Assembly (NCBI GenBank): GCA_030263665.1
Contig: SZPK01000018.1
Location: 62,001-126,000, forward strand
DNA length: 64,000 bases
Direction: 5' to 3'
DNA from: Villigracilis sp024434165
GTDB taxonomy: Bacteria > Chloroflexota > Anaerolineae > Anaerolineales > Villigracilaceae
Shown: piece after piece, positions 34,943-43,661 of the stretch
Position numbering within the stretch: the stretch's first letter is position 1
Layout: each line of letters begins with the position of its first letter
Translations under genes and position numbers: made by a program
The notes under the pieces: generated by a model
What the model saw: only the letters and a program-made list of their open reading frames with translations
What the model was told of the DNA's origin: nothing
Database searches by the model: none

Positions 34943-35749
34943 ATGCTTAACAAGCTGTTATTCCACCGATTCCCCAGCCTGAAAAGCCTGCTGGCACGCA
35001 TCCAATACGACCTGGTGACCACCTTCGACCGGGATAAGAACGCCATCTTCATGAATTTTGGATACGCTGCCCATCCGCACGGGCACGAACCCATTCCCCT
35101 TGAGCCGGAGGATGAAATTCACCGCTATCCGATGCAGTTGTATCACCACGTGGCGAAACACATCAGCTGGGAAAACGCCGATGTGCTGGAGGTCAGCTCC
35201 GGGCGCGGCGGCGGCGCGGCGTTCATCGTGCGGCATTTCAAACCCAAATCCTACATCGGCGTGGATTTCTCTCCGCGCGCCGTCGAATTCTGCCGCGAAC
35301 ATTACAGCCACCTGGCGGAACTCAAATTCCAGCATGGCAATGCCGAAGCGCTCTCCTTCCCCGACAACTCGTTCGACGTGGTGGTGAATGTCGAAGCGTC
35401 GCTGTATTACCCAAACATCGCCAAATTCTTCGAGCACGTCAAGCGCGTGCTCAAACCCAACGGCTACTTCCTTTACACCGACCTGCGCTACGAGGAAAAG
35501 GTCCCCGCCTGGCACGCGCAAATCAAAGCCCTGGGATTGAAGGTCGTCCATGAAGAAGAAATCACCGACAACGTGCTCAAAGCGATGGAACTCGACCGCG
35601 AACGGCGCGTGGCGCTGGTGAACAAATACGTGCCGCGCATCCTGCGCAAGCCGTTCTATCACTTTGCCGGTCTCAAGCCCGAAACGCCGGACGCCCCTCC
35701 CCACCTCGATAACCGGCATTATTGGTTCTTCATTTTGCAGAAGGCTTAA
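34943..35749 (+). CDS. SAM-dependent methyltransferase (phthiotriol-methyltransferase-like)
   Basis: 268 residues from ATG 34943, which follows AGGAG by four bases (an ATG at 34931 overlaps that site). Class I methyltransferase: motif I VLEVSSGRGGGAAF, acidic VDFSPRAVEF, then NAEALSFPDNSFDVVVNVEAS and VLKPNGYFLYTDLR. The V-N-V-E-A-S phrase resembles mycobacterial phthiotriol dimycocerosate methyltransferases and related lipid or natural-product O-methylases. Substrate unknown. Single gene with its own terminator. Confidence 0.85.
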   Translation: MLNKLLFHRFPSLKSLLARIQYDLVTTFDRDKNAIFMNFGYAAHPHGHEPIPLEPEDEIHRYPMQLYHHVAKHISWENADVLEVSSGRGGGAAFIVRHFKPKSYIGVDFSPRAVEFCREHYSHLAELKFQHGNAEALSFPDNSFDVVVNVEASLYYPNIAKFFEHVKRVLKPNGYFLYTDLRYEEKVPAWHAQIKALGLKVVHEEEITDNVLKAMELDRERRVALVNKYVPRILRKPFYHFAGLKPETPDAPPHLDNRHYWFFILQKA

Positions 35750-35752
35750 ATT

Positions 35753-35781
35753 AAAAGATGCGCCGCGCGGCGCATCTTTTT
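35753..35781 (+). terminator. Terminator of the methyltransferase gene
   Basis: AAAAGATGCGCC/GGCGCATCTTTT (35753-35764, 35769-35780) with following T residues, directly after the stop. Confidence 0.88.
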
Positions 35782-35806
35782 GTTATCATCGGAACGCGAG
35801 GTGAAC

Positions 35807-37069
35807 ATGAAGATTTTATCGGTGGATATCGGCACCGGCACGCAGGATATTTTTCTTTACGATTCGAATCTCGACATCGAGAACGGATTCAAACTCGTCC
35901 TGCCTTCGCCTACGATGATGGTTCATCGCCGTCTCAAGCAGTCGCTTCGCCTTCGGACCCCGATGCTGTTCGCCGGGCACCAGATGGGAGGCGGACCCTC
36001 AGCCTGGGCAATCGAGGAATATGCCCGGGCAGGGATTCCCGTTTATATGACTCCTTCCGCCGCGACGACGATCAACGATGAGTTGGACAAAGTGGAGGCG
36101 CTGGGGATAAGAATCGTCTCGGAGGACGAGATCGAAGGTCTCAAGCCGAAGGTCGAACGATTGGAGTTGAAGGATTTCGACTTTCCGCTGATTGCAAAAA
36201 CGTTTGCGGATTATGGCGTTTCACTGAATGATTTGAGTGCGGTTGCGGTTGCGGTCTTCGATCACGGCAGCGCGCCGCCGGGAGTTTCGGACAGGCAGTT
36301 TCGGTTCGACTATTTGGACGAGCGAATTCGGGCGAAGAATTCCCTGTCGGCATTTGCTTATCGCTCAACGGACATTCCCAGGATCATGACGCGCCTGCAA
36401 TCCGTAGCAGACTCGGCGGGTGATCTGCCCTGCCCGCTGGTGGTGATGGATACGGCTCCGGCGGCAGTGTTGGGCGCGATGTTCGACACCAAGCTCAATT
36501 TCCACAACTCCGGCAATGGAGATAACTTCGGTAAGCGTGACAGCACTCGTGCCAACGGCTTTAATTTGCCTGCACGCAGAACAATGATCGTCTGCAATGT
36601 GGGAAATTTCCATACGCTGGCATTTCGGCTTGGAGAAAAGGGAATCGAGGGAGTCTTCGAACATCACACCGGCGAGATTGATTTACCGAAACTCGAATCC
36701 CTTTTGCGAAGACTGGCTGATGCCTCGCTGAAACACGAAGACGTGTTCAACGACATGGGACACGGCGCGTTGATGTATACGGATGAGGCAGTTGAATTTG
36801 GGAAGGACGAGTTGGATGTAGTTGTGACGGGACCGAGACGTTCGATGTTTATGGAATCAGACAGCTTGCTGCCGAAGCAACGGGAGCAGGCTCCCTCACT
36901 CCAAAAGTTACGTCCATATTTCGCCACCCCTTTTGGCGACATGATGATCGCGGGCTGTTTCGGTTTGCTGGCGGCTACGGCGGAGGTATTGCCCAATTTG
37001 GCGGAGACAATTACCGGGTCGCTGCGAGGCGGGCGCGGGCGGGGAGTCGCGCCGTGGGATGCTGAATAA
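35807..37069 (+). CDS. DUF1786-family protein
   Basis: 420 residues from MKILSVDIGTGTQDIF (35807), preceded by GAGGTG. The start is an actin/ASKHA-like phosphate loop, and the family is sometimes annotated as related to pyruvate formate-lyase activating enzyme without experimental basis. Other conserved-looking parts: APPGVSDRQFRFDYL, GNFHTLAF and FGDMMIAGCFGL. Near residues 349-367 the sequence ESDSLLPKQREQAPSLQK is encoded by a dispersed palindrome and looks like an in-frame insertion. Role unknown. Confidence 0.75.
   Translation: MKILSVDIGTGTQDIFLYDSNLDIENGFKLVLPSPTMMVHRRLKQSLRLRTPMLFAGHQMGGGPSAWAIEEYARAGIPVYMTPSAATTINDELDKVEALGIRIVSEDEIEGLKPKVERLELKDFDFPLIAKTFADYGVSLNDLSAVAVAVFDHGSAPPGVSDRQFRFDYLDERIRAKNSLSAFAYRSTDIPRIMTRLQSVADSAGDLPCPLVVMDTAPAAVLGAMFDTKLNFHNSGNGDNFGKRDSTRANGFNLPARRTMIVCNVGNFHTLAFRLGEKGIEGVFEHHTGEIDLPKLESLLRRLADASLKHEDVFNDMGHGALMYTDEAVEFGKDELDVVVTGPRRSMFMESDSLLPKQREQAPSLQKLRPYFATPFGDMMIAGCFGLLAATAEVLPNLAETITGSLRGGRGRGVAPWDAE
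36852..36902. repeat. Dispersed palindrome inside the DUF1786 gene
   Basis: GGAATCAGACAGCTTGCTGCC followed by GGGAGCAGGCTCCC and ACTCC matches the type at 23752 and 13145. It is translated in frame. Confidence 0.75.
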
Positions 37070-37142
37070 ATCCTGATGGGGCTTGAAGCGGGTTGAGGGA
37101 GTTTGACAGCGCAAATTGAATAAAGTGGCAATGGAGGTCCTT

Positions 37143-37595
37143 ATGTCCACATCGAGCCGTTTGATCTCGGCGTTTTTCACTATTCTCCCCGGGTCCTTTT
37201 TCTTCGTTTTGTTCCTGACGAGCGGCTGGCTCGGCAGGGAATACTGGTGGGGAACGTACCTGGCGGCGTTCATCGTTTTGTTGTTCAGCGGTTTGTTCTT
37301 CGGCTCTGCTCTTCCGAACCTGTTTCAAAAACTGGGATTGCGTCATCCGTGGGTGTGGATTCTTGCACAGGGAATACTGGCATGGACGGCGGCTTTTTTC
37401 GCGCTGACCATCTTGAACCTGACACCGCTGTGCGTGGGACAAAACAACGGCGATGGAAACAATGATCTTGGGATGTGCAATCTGATAACCGCATTATCGT
37501 GCATTGTGTACACGCCAGTCTATGGCGGCGTACTGGCGGTAAGTTCGCTGGCCGGTCATTGGATGCTGAAACTGCAACTGAACCGGAGGGAGTAA
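37143..37595 (+). CDS. Small membrane protein, unknown
   Basis: 150 residues starting at ATG 37143 after a good GGAGG. Four hydrophobic segments (about 10-30, 38-58, 70-92, 112-138); the loop before the last holds Cys residues (TPLCVGQNNGDGNNDLGMC) that could form a disulfide outside the membrane. Two bases before the next small membrane gene, with which it forms an operon. No family recognised. Confidence 0.65.
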   Translation: MSTSSRLISAFFTILPGSFFFVLFLTSGWLGREYWWGTYLAAFIVLLFSGLFFGSALPNLFQKLGLRHPWVWILAQGILAWTAAFFALTILNLTPLCVGQNNGDGNNDLGMCNLITALSCIVYTPVYGGVLAVSSLAGHWMLKLQLNRRE

Positions 37596-37597
37596 TT

Positions 37598-37885
37598 ATG
37601 AAAGCCTTTCGATTCATCAGCCTGATTTTCCTTGCAGTGAGTGTCTGCTTTTTACTTGCCATTCCCGTTCTTGGATTCGGCTCAACGGCAATCAACTGGA
37701 AGGGAATATGCTACGGCTTCACCGATGGACAGACTCCCTGCTCATGGTGGGAATTCGCGCAAAACGAGATGTTCTGGACTTCGATGCTGGTCGTCCCGTT
37801 GCTGGCGATGACGCTGGCAACATGGTTGATCGTAACCATCATTCGATGGACGGTTACGAGAACGAATTCAACACAAACAAAGTGA
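37598..37885 (+). CDS. Small membrane protein, unknown
   Basis: 95 residues from ATG 37598 preceded by GGAGGGAG. Two hydrophobic segments (about 5-27 and 63-85) with an extracytoplasmic loop holding CYGFTDGQTPC, again a possible disulfide. Partner of the preceding four-helix protein by position. Function unknown. The 211-base gap after it holds a small hairpin (38038-38054) and no gene. Confidence 0.62.
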   Translation: MKAFRFISLIFLAVSVCFLLAIPVLGFGSTAINWKGICYGFTDGQTPCSWWEFAQNEMFWTSMLVVPLLAMTLATWLIVTIIRWTVTRTNSTQTK

Positions 37886-38096
37886 GTAACATCCTATAGT
37901 GGGGACGAGGTAGTGGAATATAATCCTAAATCTCAAAGTAACCGGTGACCGAGTAGACAATGTGATTGCCCGCCGTCTACCGAGACCGCAGATAATCATC
38001 AAACAGCATAGTTCTGGCAAAGCGGTGATCTCGGTACGTGGCGCTCTGCGCCACACTCGACCACCAAGTATGAATCAAACAGGAGACAAATAATAA

Positions 38097-39884
38097 ATGT
38101 GCGGAATTTTCGGATATGTTACAAACAAAGAAGAAGATTTGGGTCCCATTCTGATCGAAGCAGCAAAGAGGTTGACCTATCGCGGCTACGACTCGGTCGG
38201 CGCGGCGGCGTTGAACGGAAGCAAGATTGATTTGCGAAAAGATGTGGGCAAAGTGGAGGAAGTAGCCGCAAAATATAGCTTTGCGGAACTGCGCGGGCAG
38301 CGCGGAATTACCCAATTACGATGGGCAACCTTTGGAGAACCTTCTCAGGTGAATGCTCAGCCGCATCTCGACTCAGATGGCGACCTGGTCGGCGCGCACA
38401 ATGGGAACGTGGTCAACAACGTGGAGTTGCGCGAGCAGTTCATCGCCGAGGGCATGACTGTCCGTTCGCAGAACGATGGGGAGACGTGTGTCCACGCCGT
38501 GGAGCGATATATCAATCGCGGCTACGAGTTCATTGACGCGATCCGACTCGCCTATGGCGACCTCGAAGGCGATTATGCCTTTGTCATCGGGCGCGCGAAT
38601 GACGACAAACTGTATGCGTTCAAAAAAGGTTCGGGCATGGTGGTGGGACTCGGCGAAGGCTTCACTTGTGTTTCGTCCGACCTGCCTTCGATCCTGCCGC
38701 TGACGCGCGAAGTGATTCGCCCGCAGGATGGGGAGATTGTCACCTTGTGGGCGGATAAGGTCGAGGTGCGCTCGGTCAAGGATGGAAAACCGATTGATCG
38801 AAAACCGGAGACAGTCACGGAAACGATGGATGCGGTGCAGAAGGGCGGGTATCCGCATTTCATGTTGAAGGAAATTCACGAGCAGGCTCAGGTCGCACGT
38901 GAGTTATCTCATGTCTTGAATGGTAATCGTGAAGTCGAGACATTGATCGAGAAGATGAAGAACGCGCGTCATCTGTATTTCATCGGTTGCGGCACGAGCT
39001 ATCACGCCGCGTCGGTGGGCGCGGTCTATTTCGCGCAGCTGGCGGGCAAGCCCGTCATCCCTGTGCTGGCACCGCAGTTCATCGCACAATATGCGCCGGC
39101 AGTGAATCACGATGACGTGGGGATTTTCGTCAGCCAATCGGGCGAGACCAAGGACGTGCTTAACGCGCTGGAAGCGGCGGAGCAAAAGGGCATGGCGTGT
39201 TTTGGATTGGCGAACGTGGTCGGCTCGACGTTGACAAAGACCGCCTCGCTCTGTCTCCCCTTGTGCTGCGGCTACGAAATCAGCGTCCCCGCCACGAAGA
39301 CGTTTACCAACCAGGTTGTGATGTTCCTGTATCTGGCGTACAAGATGGCGGGCAAAGATGTCCATGGATTGGATGCGATCCCCGAATTGATGGAAAAAAC
39401 CATCGAGATGGTCGAGCCTCAAATCAAAGAGATTGCGAAAGACATCAACGAGTGGAATGACCTGTACTGTCTCGGCTACGGAGCGACTTATCCCATTGCG
39501 CTCGAAGGCGCATTGAAATTGAAAGAGATCACCTACGCCCACTGCGAAGGGATGCTCTCGACCGAGTTCAAGCACGGACCACTTTCCGCGGTGAGCAAGG
39601 GCTTCCCCATTATTTTTGTGGCAGGACCGAACGATGTGCCGCTCATCATCAGCGGCATCAACGAAGTGAAGGTGCGCGGCGCGCGGACCATCGTCATCGC
39701 CGAAGAGGACTCCCGCCTGCGCGCCAACGCGGACGATGTAATCGTGCTCCCCAAATCCGGCCCGCAGATTTCGGCGCTGCTGGGAGTCCTGCCATTGCAG
39801 CTGCTTTCGTATCACATGAGTGTGATGCGCGGGTTCGATCCCGATTTTCCGAGGAATTTGTCGAAGACGCTGACAGTGGATTAG
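38097..39884 (+). CDS. glmS: Glutamine-fructose-6-phosphate aminotransferase (isomerizing)
   Basis: 595 residues. N-terminal glutamine amidotransferase with nucleophile Cys2 (MCGIFGYV), RLTYRGYDS and HNGNVVNN; two SIS domains with GCGTSYHAA, SQSGETKD and the C-terminal DPDFPRNLSKTLTVD. It makes glucosamine-6-phosphate for wall precursors. The 19 bases around its Shine-Dalgarno (CAAACAGGAGACAAATAAT) are identical to those before gcvH. No glmS ribozyme was recognised in the leader. Confidence 0.97.
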   Translation: MCGIFGYVTNKEEDLGPILIEAAKRLTYRGYDSVGAAALNGSKIDLRKDVGKVEEVAAKYSFAELRGQRGITQLRWATFGEPSQVNAQPHLDSDGDLVGAHNGNVVNNVELREQFIAEGMTVRSQNDGETCVHAVERYINRGYEFIDAIRLAYGDLEGDYAFVIGRANDDKLYAFKKGSGMVVGLGEGFTCVSSDLPSILPLTREVIRPQDGEIVTLWADKVEVRSVKDGKPIDRKPETVTETMDAVQKGGYPHFMLKEIHEQAQVARELSHVLNGNREVETLIEKMKNARHLYFIGCGTSYHAASVGAVYFAQLAGKPVIPVLAPQFIAQYAPAVNHDDVGIFVSQSGETKDVLNALEAAEQKGMACFGLANVVGSTLTKTASLCLPLCCGYEISVPATKTFTNQVVMFLYLAYKMAGKDVHGLDAIPELMEKTIEMVEPQIKEIAKDINEWNDLYCLGYGATYPIALEGALKLKEITYAHCEGMLSTEFKHGPLSAVSKGFPIIFVAGPNDVPLIISGINEVKVRGARTIVIAEEDSRLRANADDVIVLPKSGPQISALLGVLPLQLLSYHMSVMRGFDPDFPRNLSKTLTVD

Positions 39885-39941
39885 TTTGCCCCACCCAACC
39901 TAAGGTAGAATTGCTCCCATACGAAGAAAAAAGGATGACTC

Positions 39942-41750
39942 ATGCCCATCGCTCTTCCCCGCTCCAAAGTCAAGAAAAACCAAACCTGGAACTCCGAAAG
40001 CGTCTTCTCTTCGCCCAAGGCATTCGACGCGGAGGTAAAAAGCCTGCTCGAAAGCCTGGAAACGGTGAAGAAGTATCGGGGTCGTCTTGGAGAAAGCCCC
40101 GACGTATTCATCGAAGCCATGCAGTTCATGGATAAACTCGCCCGGCGCGCCGCAAAGGTTCAGGTGTATGCCACCATGTCCAGTGCGGTGGATACCGCCA
40201 ACCAGGCGGGCGCGGCGATGAGCGGAAAAGCCATGTCTGCGCTTGCCCGGGTGGGAGCGGAAACTTCGTTCGTAGATCCGGAACTCCTGTCCATTGGCGA
40301 GGCGAAGTTGCGCCAATGGCTGGCGGAGGACCCCTATATGGGGCTGTACGAGCATTACATCAACGACCTCTTCCGCAGGCAGGCGCATGTCCGCAGCGCC
40401 GAGGTGGAGGAACTGCTTGGCATGATGCGCGATCCATTCGGGACGGTGCGCACCACGGCGCATCTGCTGGCGAACGCCGATTTCAAATTCAAGCCCGCAA
40501 AAGACAGCAAAGGCAGAAAGGTGGATTTGACCCAAAGCACCTTCGACGCCATCCTCAACGGGGCAGATCGAAAAGCGCGCCAGACCGCATGGGAGAATTA
40601 CAACGACAGGTACCTCGAATTCAAAAACACGCTCGCCAGCAACCTGACCGCCTCCATCAAACAGAATGTGTTCAACATGAAGGCGCGCCGGTTCAATTCG
40701 TCGCTCGAAGCCACGCTCTTCAACGGGGATGTGCCGGTGGAGATGTTCCACAACCTTCTGAACATCTTCAAGAAAAACCTCCCGCTCTGGCACAAGTATT
40801 GGCGCATCCGCCGCAGGGCGCTCGGCGTAAAGACTCTGCATCCATACGATGTGTGGGCGCCGCTGACGACAAAGAAATACAAGGTCCCGTTTGAAAAAGC
40901 TGTGGACTGGATCAGCGATGGGCTGGAGCCAATGGGCAGGGAGTACGTGGACACCATGCGCAGGGGCTGTCTCAAGGATCGCTGGGTGGATTGGTCGCCG
41001 AACGCGGGCAAGCGCCAGGGCGCGTTCTCGACGCGCGTGCCCAGCGACACACATCCGTTCATTTTGATGAGTTACACCGACGATATCGGCAGTATGAGCA
41101 CGCTCGCACACGAACTCGGTCACTCCATGCATGCGTATTACGCCAGCCGCGCCCAACCAATGATCTACTACACCTACCCTTCCATCATCTCGGAGACCGC
41201 TTCCAATTTCCATCAGGCGATGACGCGCGCTCATTTGCTCAAAGCCAACACCGATAAACATTTCCAGACCGCCCTGCTCGAAGAGGCGATGGATAACTTC
41301 CACCGTTATTTCTTCATCATGCCCACGCTCGCCCGCTTCGAACTGGAAACACATCAGCGCATCGAAAAGGGACAGCCGCTCACCGCCGATTTCATGATCG
41401 AACTGATGGCGGATCTGTTCAGCGAAGGCTACGGCGGCGAAATGAACCTGGACCGCGAGCGGGTCGGCATCACCTGGGGCACGTTCACCACCCATCTTTA
41501 CATTGACTATTACTCGTTCCAATATGCCATCGGAATCTCTGCCGCGAACGCCATTGCCAAACGTATTCTCGATGGCGTCCCCAACGCCGCGCAGGACCAC
41601 ATCGAATTCCTGAAAGCAGGCTCGTCCAAGCCGCCGATGGAGGTCTACAAAATTGCAGGCATTGACATGGCTAGCGCCCAACCCATCGAAGATGCGTTCG
41701 CGGTGCTGGAGGAGTATGTGAATCGGTTGGAGGTTTTGACAGACAAATAA
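39942..41750 (+). CDS. pepF: M3-family oligoendopeptidase (PepF-like)
   Basis: 602 residues. Zinc motif HELGH with H390 and H394 (LAHELGHSMHAYYA) and a downstream glutamate in the SNFHQAMTRAHLL-containing helix region place it in the M3B thimet-oligopeptidase group. The N-terminal half is the helical lid. It degrades cytoplasmic peptides of moderate length. AAAGGATG precedes the ATG. Followed by a strong terminator. Confidence 0.93.
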   Translation: MPIALPRSKVKKNQTWNSESVFSSPKAFDAEVKSLLESLETVKKYRGRLGESPDVFIEAMQFMDKLARRAAKVQVYATMSSAVDTANQAGAAMSGKAMSALARVGAETSFVDPELLSIGEAKLRQWLAEDPYMGLYEHYINDLFRRQAHVRSAEVEELLGMMRDPFGTVRTTAHLLANADFKFKPAKDSKGRKVDLTQSTFDAILNGADRKARQTAWENYNDRYLEFKNTLASNLTASIKQNVFNMKARRFNSSLEATLFNGDVPVEMFHNLLNIFKKNLPLWHKYWRIRRRALGVKTLHPYDVWAPLTTKKYKVPFEKAVDWISDGLEPMGREYVDTMRRGCLKDRWVDWSPNAGKRQGAFSTRVPSDTHPFILMSYTDDIGSMSTLAHELGHSMHAYYASRAQPMIYYTYPSIISETASNFHQAMTRAHLLKANTDKHFQTALLEEAMDNFHRYFFIMPTLARFELETHQRIEKGQPLTADFMIELMADLFSEGYGGEMNLDRERVGITWGTFTTHLYIDYYSFQYAIGISAANAIAKRILDGVPNAAQDHIEFLKAGSSKPPMEVYKIAGIDMASAQPIEDAFAVLEEYVNRLEVLTDK

Positions 41751-41760
41751 GGCTTAGCGA

Positions 41761-41799
41761 GACTTCCGAATTCTTCGAGAATTTGGAAGTCTTTTTTTT
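41761..41799 (+). terminator. Terminator of pepF
   Basis: GACTTCCGAATTCT pairs with AGAATTTGGAAGTC (41761-41774, 41778-41791), followed by eight T. Confidence 0.93.
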
Positions 41800-41803
41800 C
41801 CTC

Positions 41804-41852
41804 TTGACAAATAGACGATTATCTATATAATATCCCATAGAAGTTTATCTAT
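41804..41852 (+). promoter_or_regulatory. Arsenic operon promoter with two ArsR-type operators
   Basis: TTGACA (41804-41809), 16-base spacer, TATAAT (41826-41831). Dyad ATAGA-N6-TCTAT occurs twice: 41811-41826, filling the spacer, and 41837-41852, abutting the first start codon. A third copy is at 42518-42533. Occupancy would block polymerase; assignment to the operon's own ArsR is inferred. Confidence 0.85.
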
Positions 41853-42176
41853 ATGAAACCATCCCTCCCCATCGTCTGCAACATGAACGTTTTCACGCCC
41901 GAGCAACGCGACGCCCACCTGCAAAGGACCAACCAGTTGTTTGCGAAAGTCGCGTCCGTCGCGGCGCAGGAAAACGGTTATCGGTTTGCCCTGCCCTACG
42001 AGGCGGAGAGCCTTATCGAACTGGGCAAATTCATTGCCAACGAACGGCTGTGCTGCCCGTTTTTGGAATTCTCGCTGACGGTCAAGCCCGGTGAAGAACC
42101 TGTCCTTCTATCCCTCTCAGGTCCCGAGGGCACGCGGGAGTTCCTGCGCGCCGAGTTTAGTGAGGCGTTTGCATGA
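41853..42176 (+). CDS. Arsenic-operon conserved protein with CC motif
   Basis: 107 residues, first gene of the arsenic operon. Start could be 41853 or the ATG at 41883 (MNVFTPEQRD); neither has a Shine-Dalgarno, and the 5' leader predicted from the promoter is only about 15 bases. The centre FIANERLCCPFLEFSLTV, with a Cys pair after a Glu-Arg, followed by LSLSGPEGTREFLRAE, is distinctive. The Cys pair could bind arsenite or another metalloid, but that is inference. It overlaps arsR by four bases (ATGA). No established function known to me. Confidence 0.75.
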   Translation: MKPSLPIVCNMNVFTPEQRDAHLQRTNQLFAKVASVAAQENGYRFALPYEAESLIELGKFIANERLCCPFLEFSLTVKPGEEPVLLSLSGPEGTREFLRAEFSEAFA

Positions 42177-42484
42177 AACTCAATCCCGTCCTGTTTGCCA
42201 AAGCCATCGCCGACGAGACCCGCCAAAAGATCATGAGCGAGTGTTGCTGCTGCTGGATTTCCGTCGGCGAACTGACCGAGAAACTCAAGGTCACGCAGCC
42301 CACCGTCTCGCATCACCTCGCCATTTTGCGCGAGGCGGGTCTGGTGAACGTACGCGAGGAAGGCAAGCAGACCTTTTACTCGCTCAACCAGGAAAATATC
42401 GCCGTCTGCTGCGGTCAGATCATGCTCAAGTTTGCGCCGGAGGAAGAAGCGACCGAAGCCGTCGTCAAAGTTGTAAGCAGGTAG
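42173..42484 (+). CDS. arsR: ArsR-family metalloid-responsive repressor
   Basis: 103 residues. Winged helix with recognition part LKVTQPTVSHHLAILREAGL (about 39-58). The sensor site is an unusual run of four cysteines, ECCCCWISVGEL near 20-30, in place of the common ELCVCDL, with a further Cys pair near the C-terminus (IAVCCGQ). Binding of As(III) or Sb(III) would release DNA. Likely binds the three ATAGA-N6-TCTAT dyads of this operon. Confidence 0.92.
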   Translation: MKLNPVLFAKAIADETRQKIMSECCCCWISVGELTEKLKVTQPTVSHHLAILREAGLVNVREEGKQTFYSLNQENIAVCCGQIMLKFAPEEEATEAVVKVVSR

Positions 42485-42517
42485 CCGCATGTATCGGTAA
42501 TTTTTTTACCTCAATAA

Positions 42518-42533
42518 ATAGACAAGTTTCTAT
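42518..42533 (+). promoter_or_regulatory. Third ArsR-type operator, before the 43-residue gene
   Basis: ATAGACAAGTTTCTAT, same dyad and spacing as the two operators at 41811 and 41837. Its place suggests an internal, separately regulated start for the small peptide and arsM. Confidence 0.75.
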
Positions 42534-42547
42534 ATGAAAGAGGAACC

Positions 42548-42679
42548 ATGTACGCAGAAATCCTTCTTATCATCGGCATTCCCGCCATCCTGTTTGGCTT
42601 GGCGCGTTCCACTGAAAAGGTCCTGGACATCCGCCAGAGCCAGCGGGATAAAGGGATCAATTTGAAGCCCTACCTATAA
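42548..42679 (+). CDS. 43-residue single-pass membrane peptide in arsenic operon
   Basis: ATG 42548 follows AAGAGGAACC; the frame ends at TAA 42677-42679. The peptide starts MYAEILLIIGIPAILFGL, one membrane helix, then a basic soluble tail (DIRQSQRDKGINLKPYL). It has its own operator and lies 18 bases before arsM. Possibly a membrane anchor or helper; no family known to me. Confidence 0.6.
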   Translation: MYAEILLIIGIPAILFGLARSTEKVLDIRQSQRDKGINLKPYL

Positions 42680-42697
42680 TTCCACAAGGAGAATCCA

Positions 42698-43495
42698 ATG
42701 ACTGAATCCCCCACCCCCATCCACGACGCCGTGCGCGAGCATTACGCCGAGCGAATCAAAAGCAGCGCCTCGTGCTGCGGACCTTCGGACTGCTGCACGC
42801 CAGAAAGCAATCTCTACCCGACAGATTTGCTTGCCACGCTCCCCGAGGGCGAATCGGCTGTCAGCTACGGCTGCGGCGACCCAATCACACTCGCCGCATT
42901 GCAGCCCGGTCAGACCGTACTCGACCTCGGTTCGGGCGCAGGACTCGACTGCTTTTTCGCCGCACAAAAAGTCGGCGAAACGGGCAAAGTCATCGGCGTG
43001 GATATGACCCCTGAAATGATCGAACGTGCCCGGTCCAGCGCGAAGCGGATGAATCTCACCAACGTCGAGTTCCGCCAGGGATATATCGAAGACCTGCCCG
43101 TCGAATCCGGCACGGTGGACGTCATTATCTCGAACTGCGTCATCAACCTCTCGCCGGATAAAACCAAAGTGTTTAGTGAGACGTTCCGGGTGCTGAAGCC
43201 GGGCGGGAAACTGGCGGTCTCGGACATCGTCACTGATGGACCGCTGCCGGACGAAGTCAAGAAAAGCCTGAGTGCCTGGGCGGGGTGCGTGGCGGGCGCG
43301 GTGGAGGCGAAGGATTACATCGCAATGATGGAAGCGGCCGGGTTCACGAACATTTCCATCCAGCCGGTGTTCTTCGACAAACAAACTGTTGATGATGCGC
43401 TGGGCGGCATGAAACTGGATGCAAGCCGTTACTCGAAAGACGAAATCTACAAGGCAGTGTACAGCGCGAAGATCACGGCGTATAAGCCGGCATAA
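42698..43495 (+). CDS. arsM: Arsenite methyltransferase ArsM
   Basis: 265 residues. SAM motif LDLGSGAGLDCFFAA and VDMTPEMIERA; conserved cysteines of the ArsM family in SASCCGPSDCC, SYGCGDP, SNCVIN and WAGCVAGA bind arsenite and support methyl transfer. It converts As(III) to methylated, partly volatile species. Together with arsR it gives arsenic detoxification without a visible efflux pump. Terminator follows. Confidence 0.95.
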   Translation: MTESPTPIHDAVREHYAERIKSSASCCGPSDCCTPESNLYPTDLLATLPEGESAVSYGCGDPITLAALQPGQTVLDLGSGAGLDCFFAAQKVGETGKVIGVDMTPEMIERARSSAKRMNLTNVEFRQGYIEDLPVESGTVDVIISNCVINLSPDKTKVFSETFRVLKPGGKLAVSDIVTDGPLPDEVKKSLSAWAGCVAGAVEAKDYIAMMEAAGFTNISIQPVFFDKQTVDDALGGMKLDASRYSKDEIYKAVYSAKITAYKPA

Positions 43496-43520
43496 CACTG
43501 AAAACCGCCACCGGGTATGC

Positions 43521-43553
43521 AGCAGGCCGCGCTTGGAGCGCGACCTGCTTTTG
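43521..43553 (+). terminator. Terminator of the arsenic operon
   Basis: AGCAGGCCGCGC pairs with GCGCGACCTGCT (about 43521-43532, 43538-43550) followed by TTTTG. Confidence 0.85.
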
Positions 43554-43567
43554 TTATTTTCATCATC

Positions 43568-43615
43568 TTGACAGTGCAATCCTTTGGGGGTAAAAACAAA
43601 CCGACTAGTCGGTTT
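43568..43615 (+). promoter_or_regulatory. TetR promoter with perfect 18-bp palindrome
   Basis: TTGACA (43568-43573), 17 bases, TAAAAA as a poor -10. AAACCGACTAGTCGGTTT at 43598-43615 is a perfect palindrome, of the ACCGACTAGTCGGT type bound by many TetR regulators. Autorepression of the following gene is inferred. Confidence 0.8.
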
Positions 43616-43661
43616 TATTTCAATTTCTCCCCTCCCTATGGGAGAGGCAGGGCGAGGGCTC

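Noticed and set aside
37886..38096. glmS ribozyme in the glmS leader
   Set aside because: No recognisable glmS ribozyme core; only a 7-bp hairpin (38038-38054) was found.
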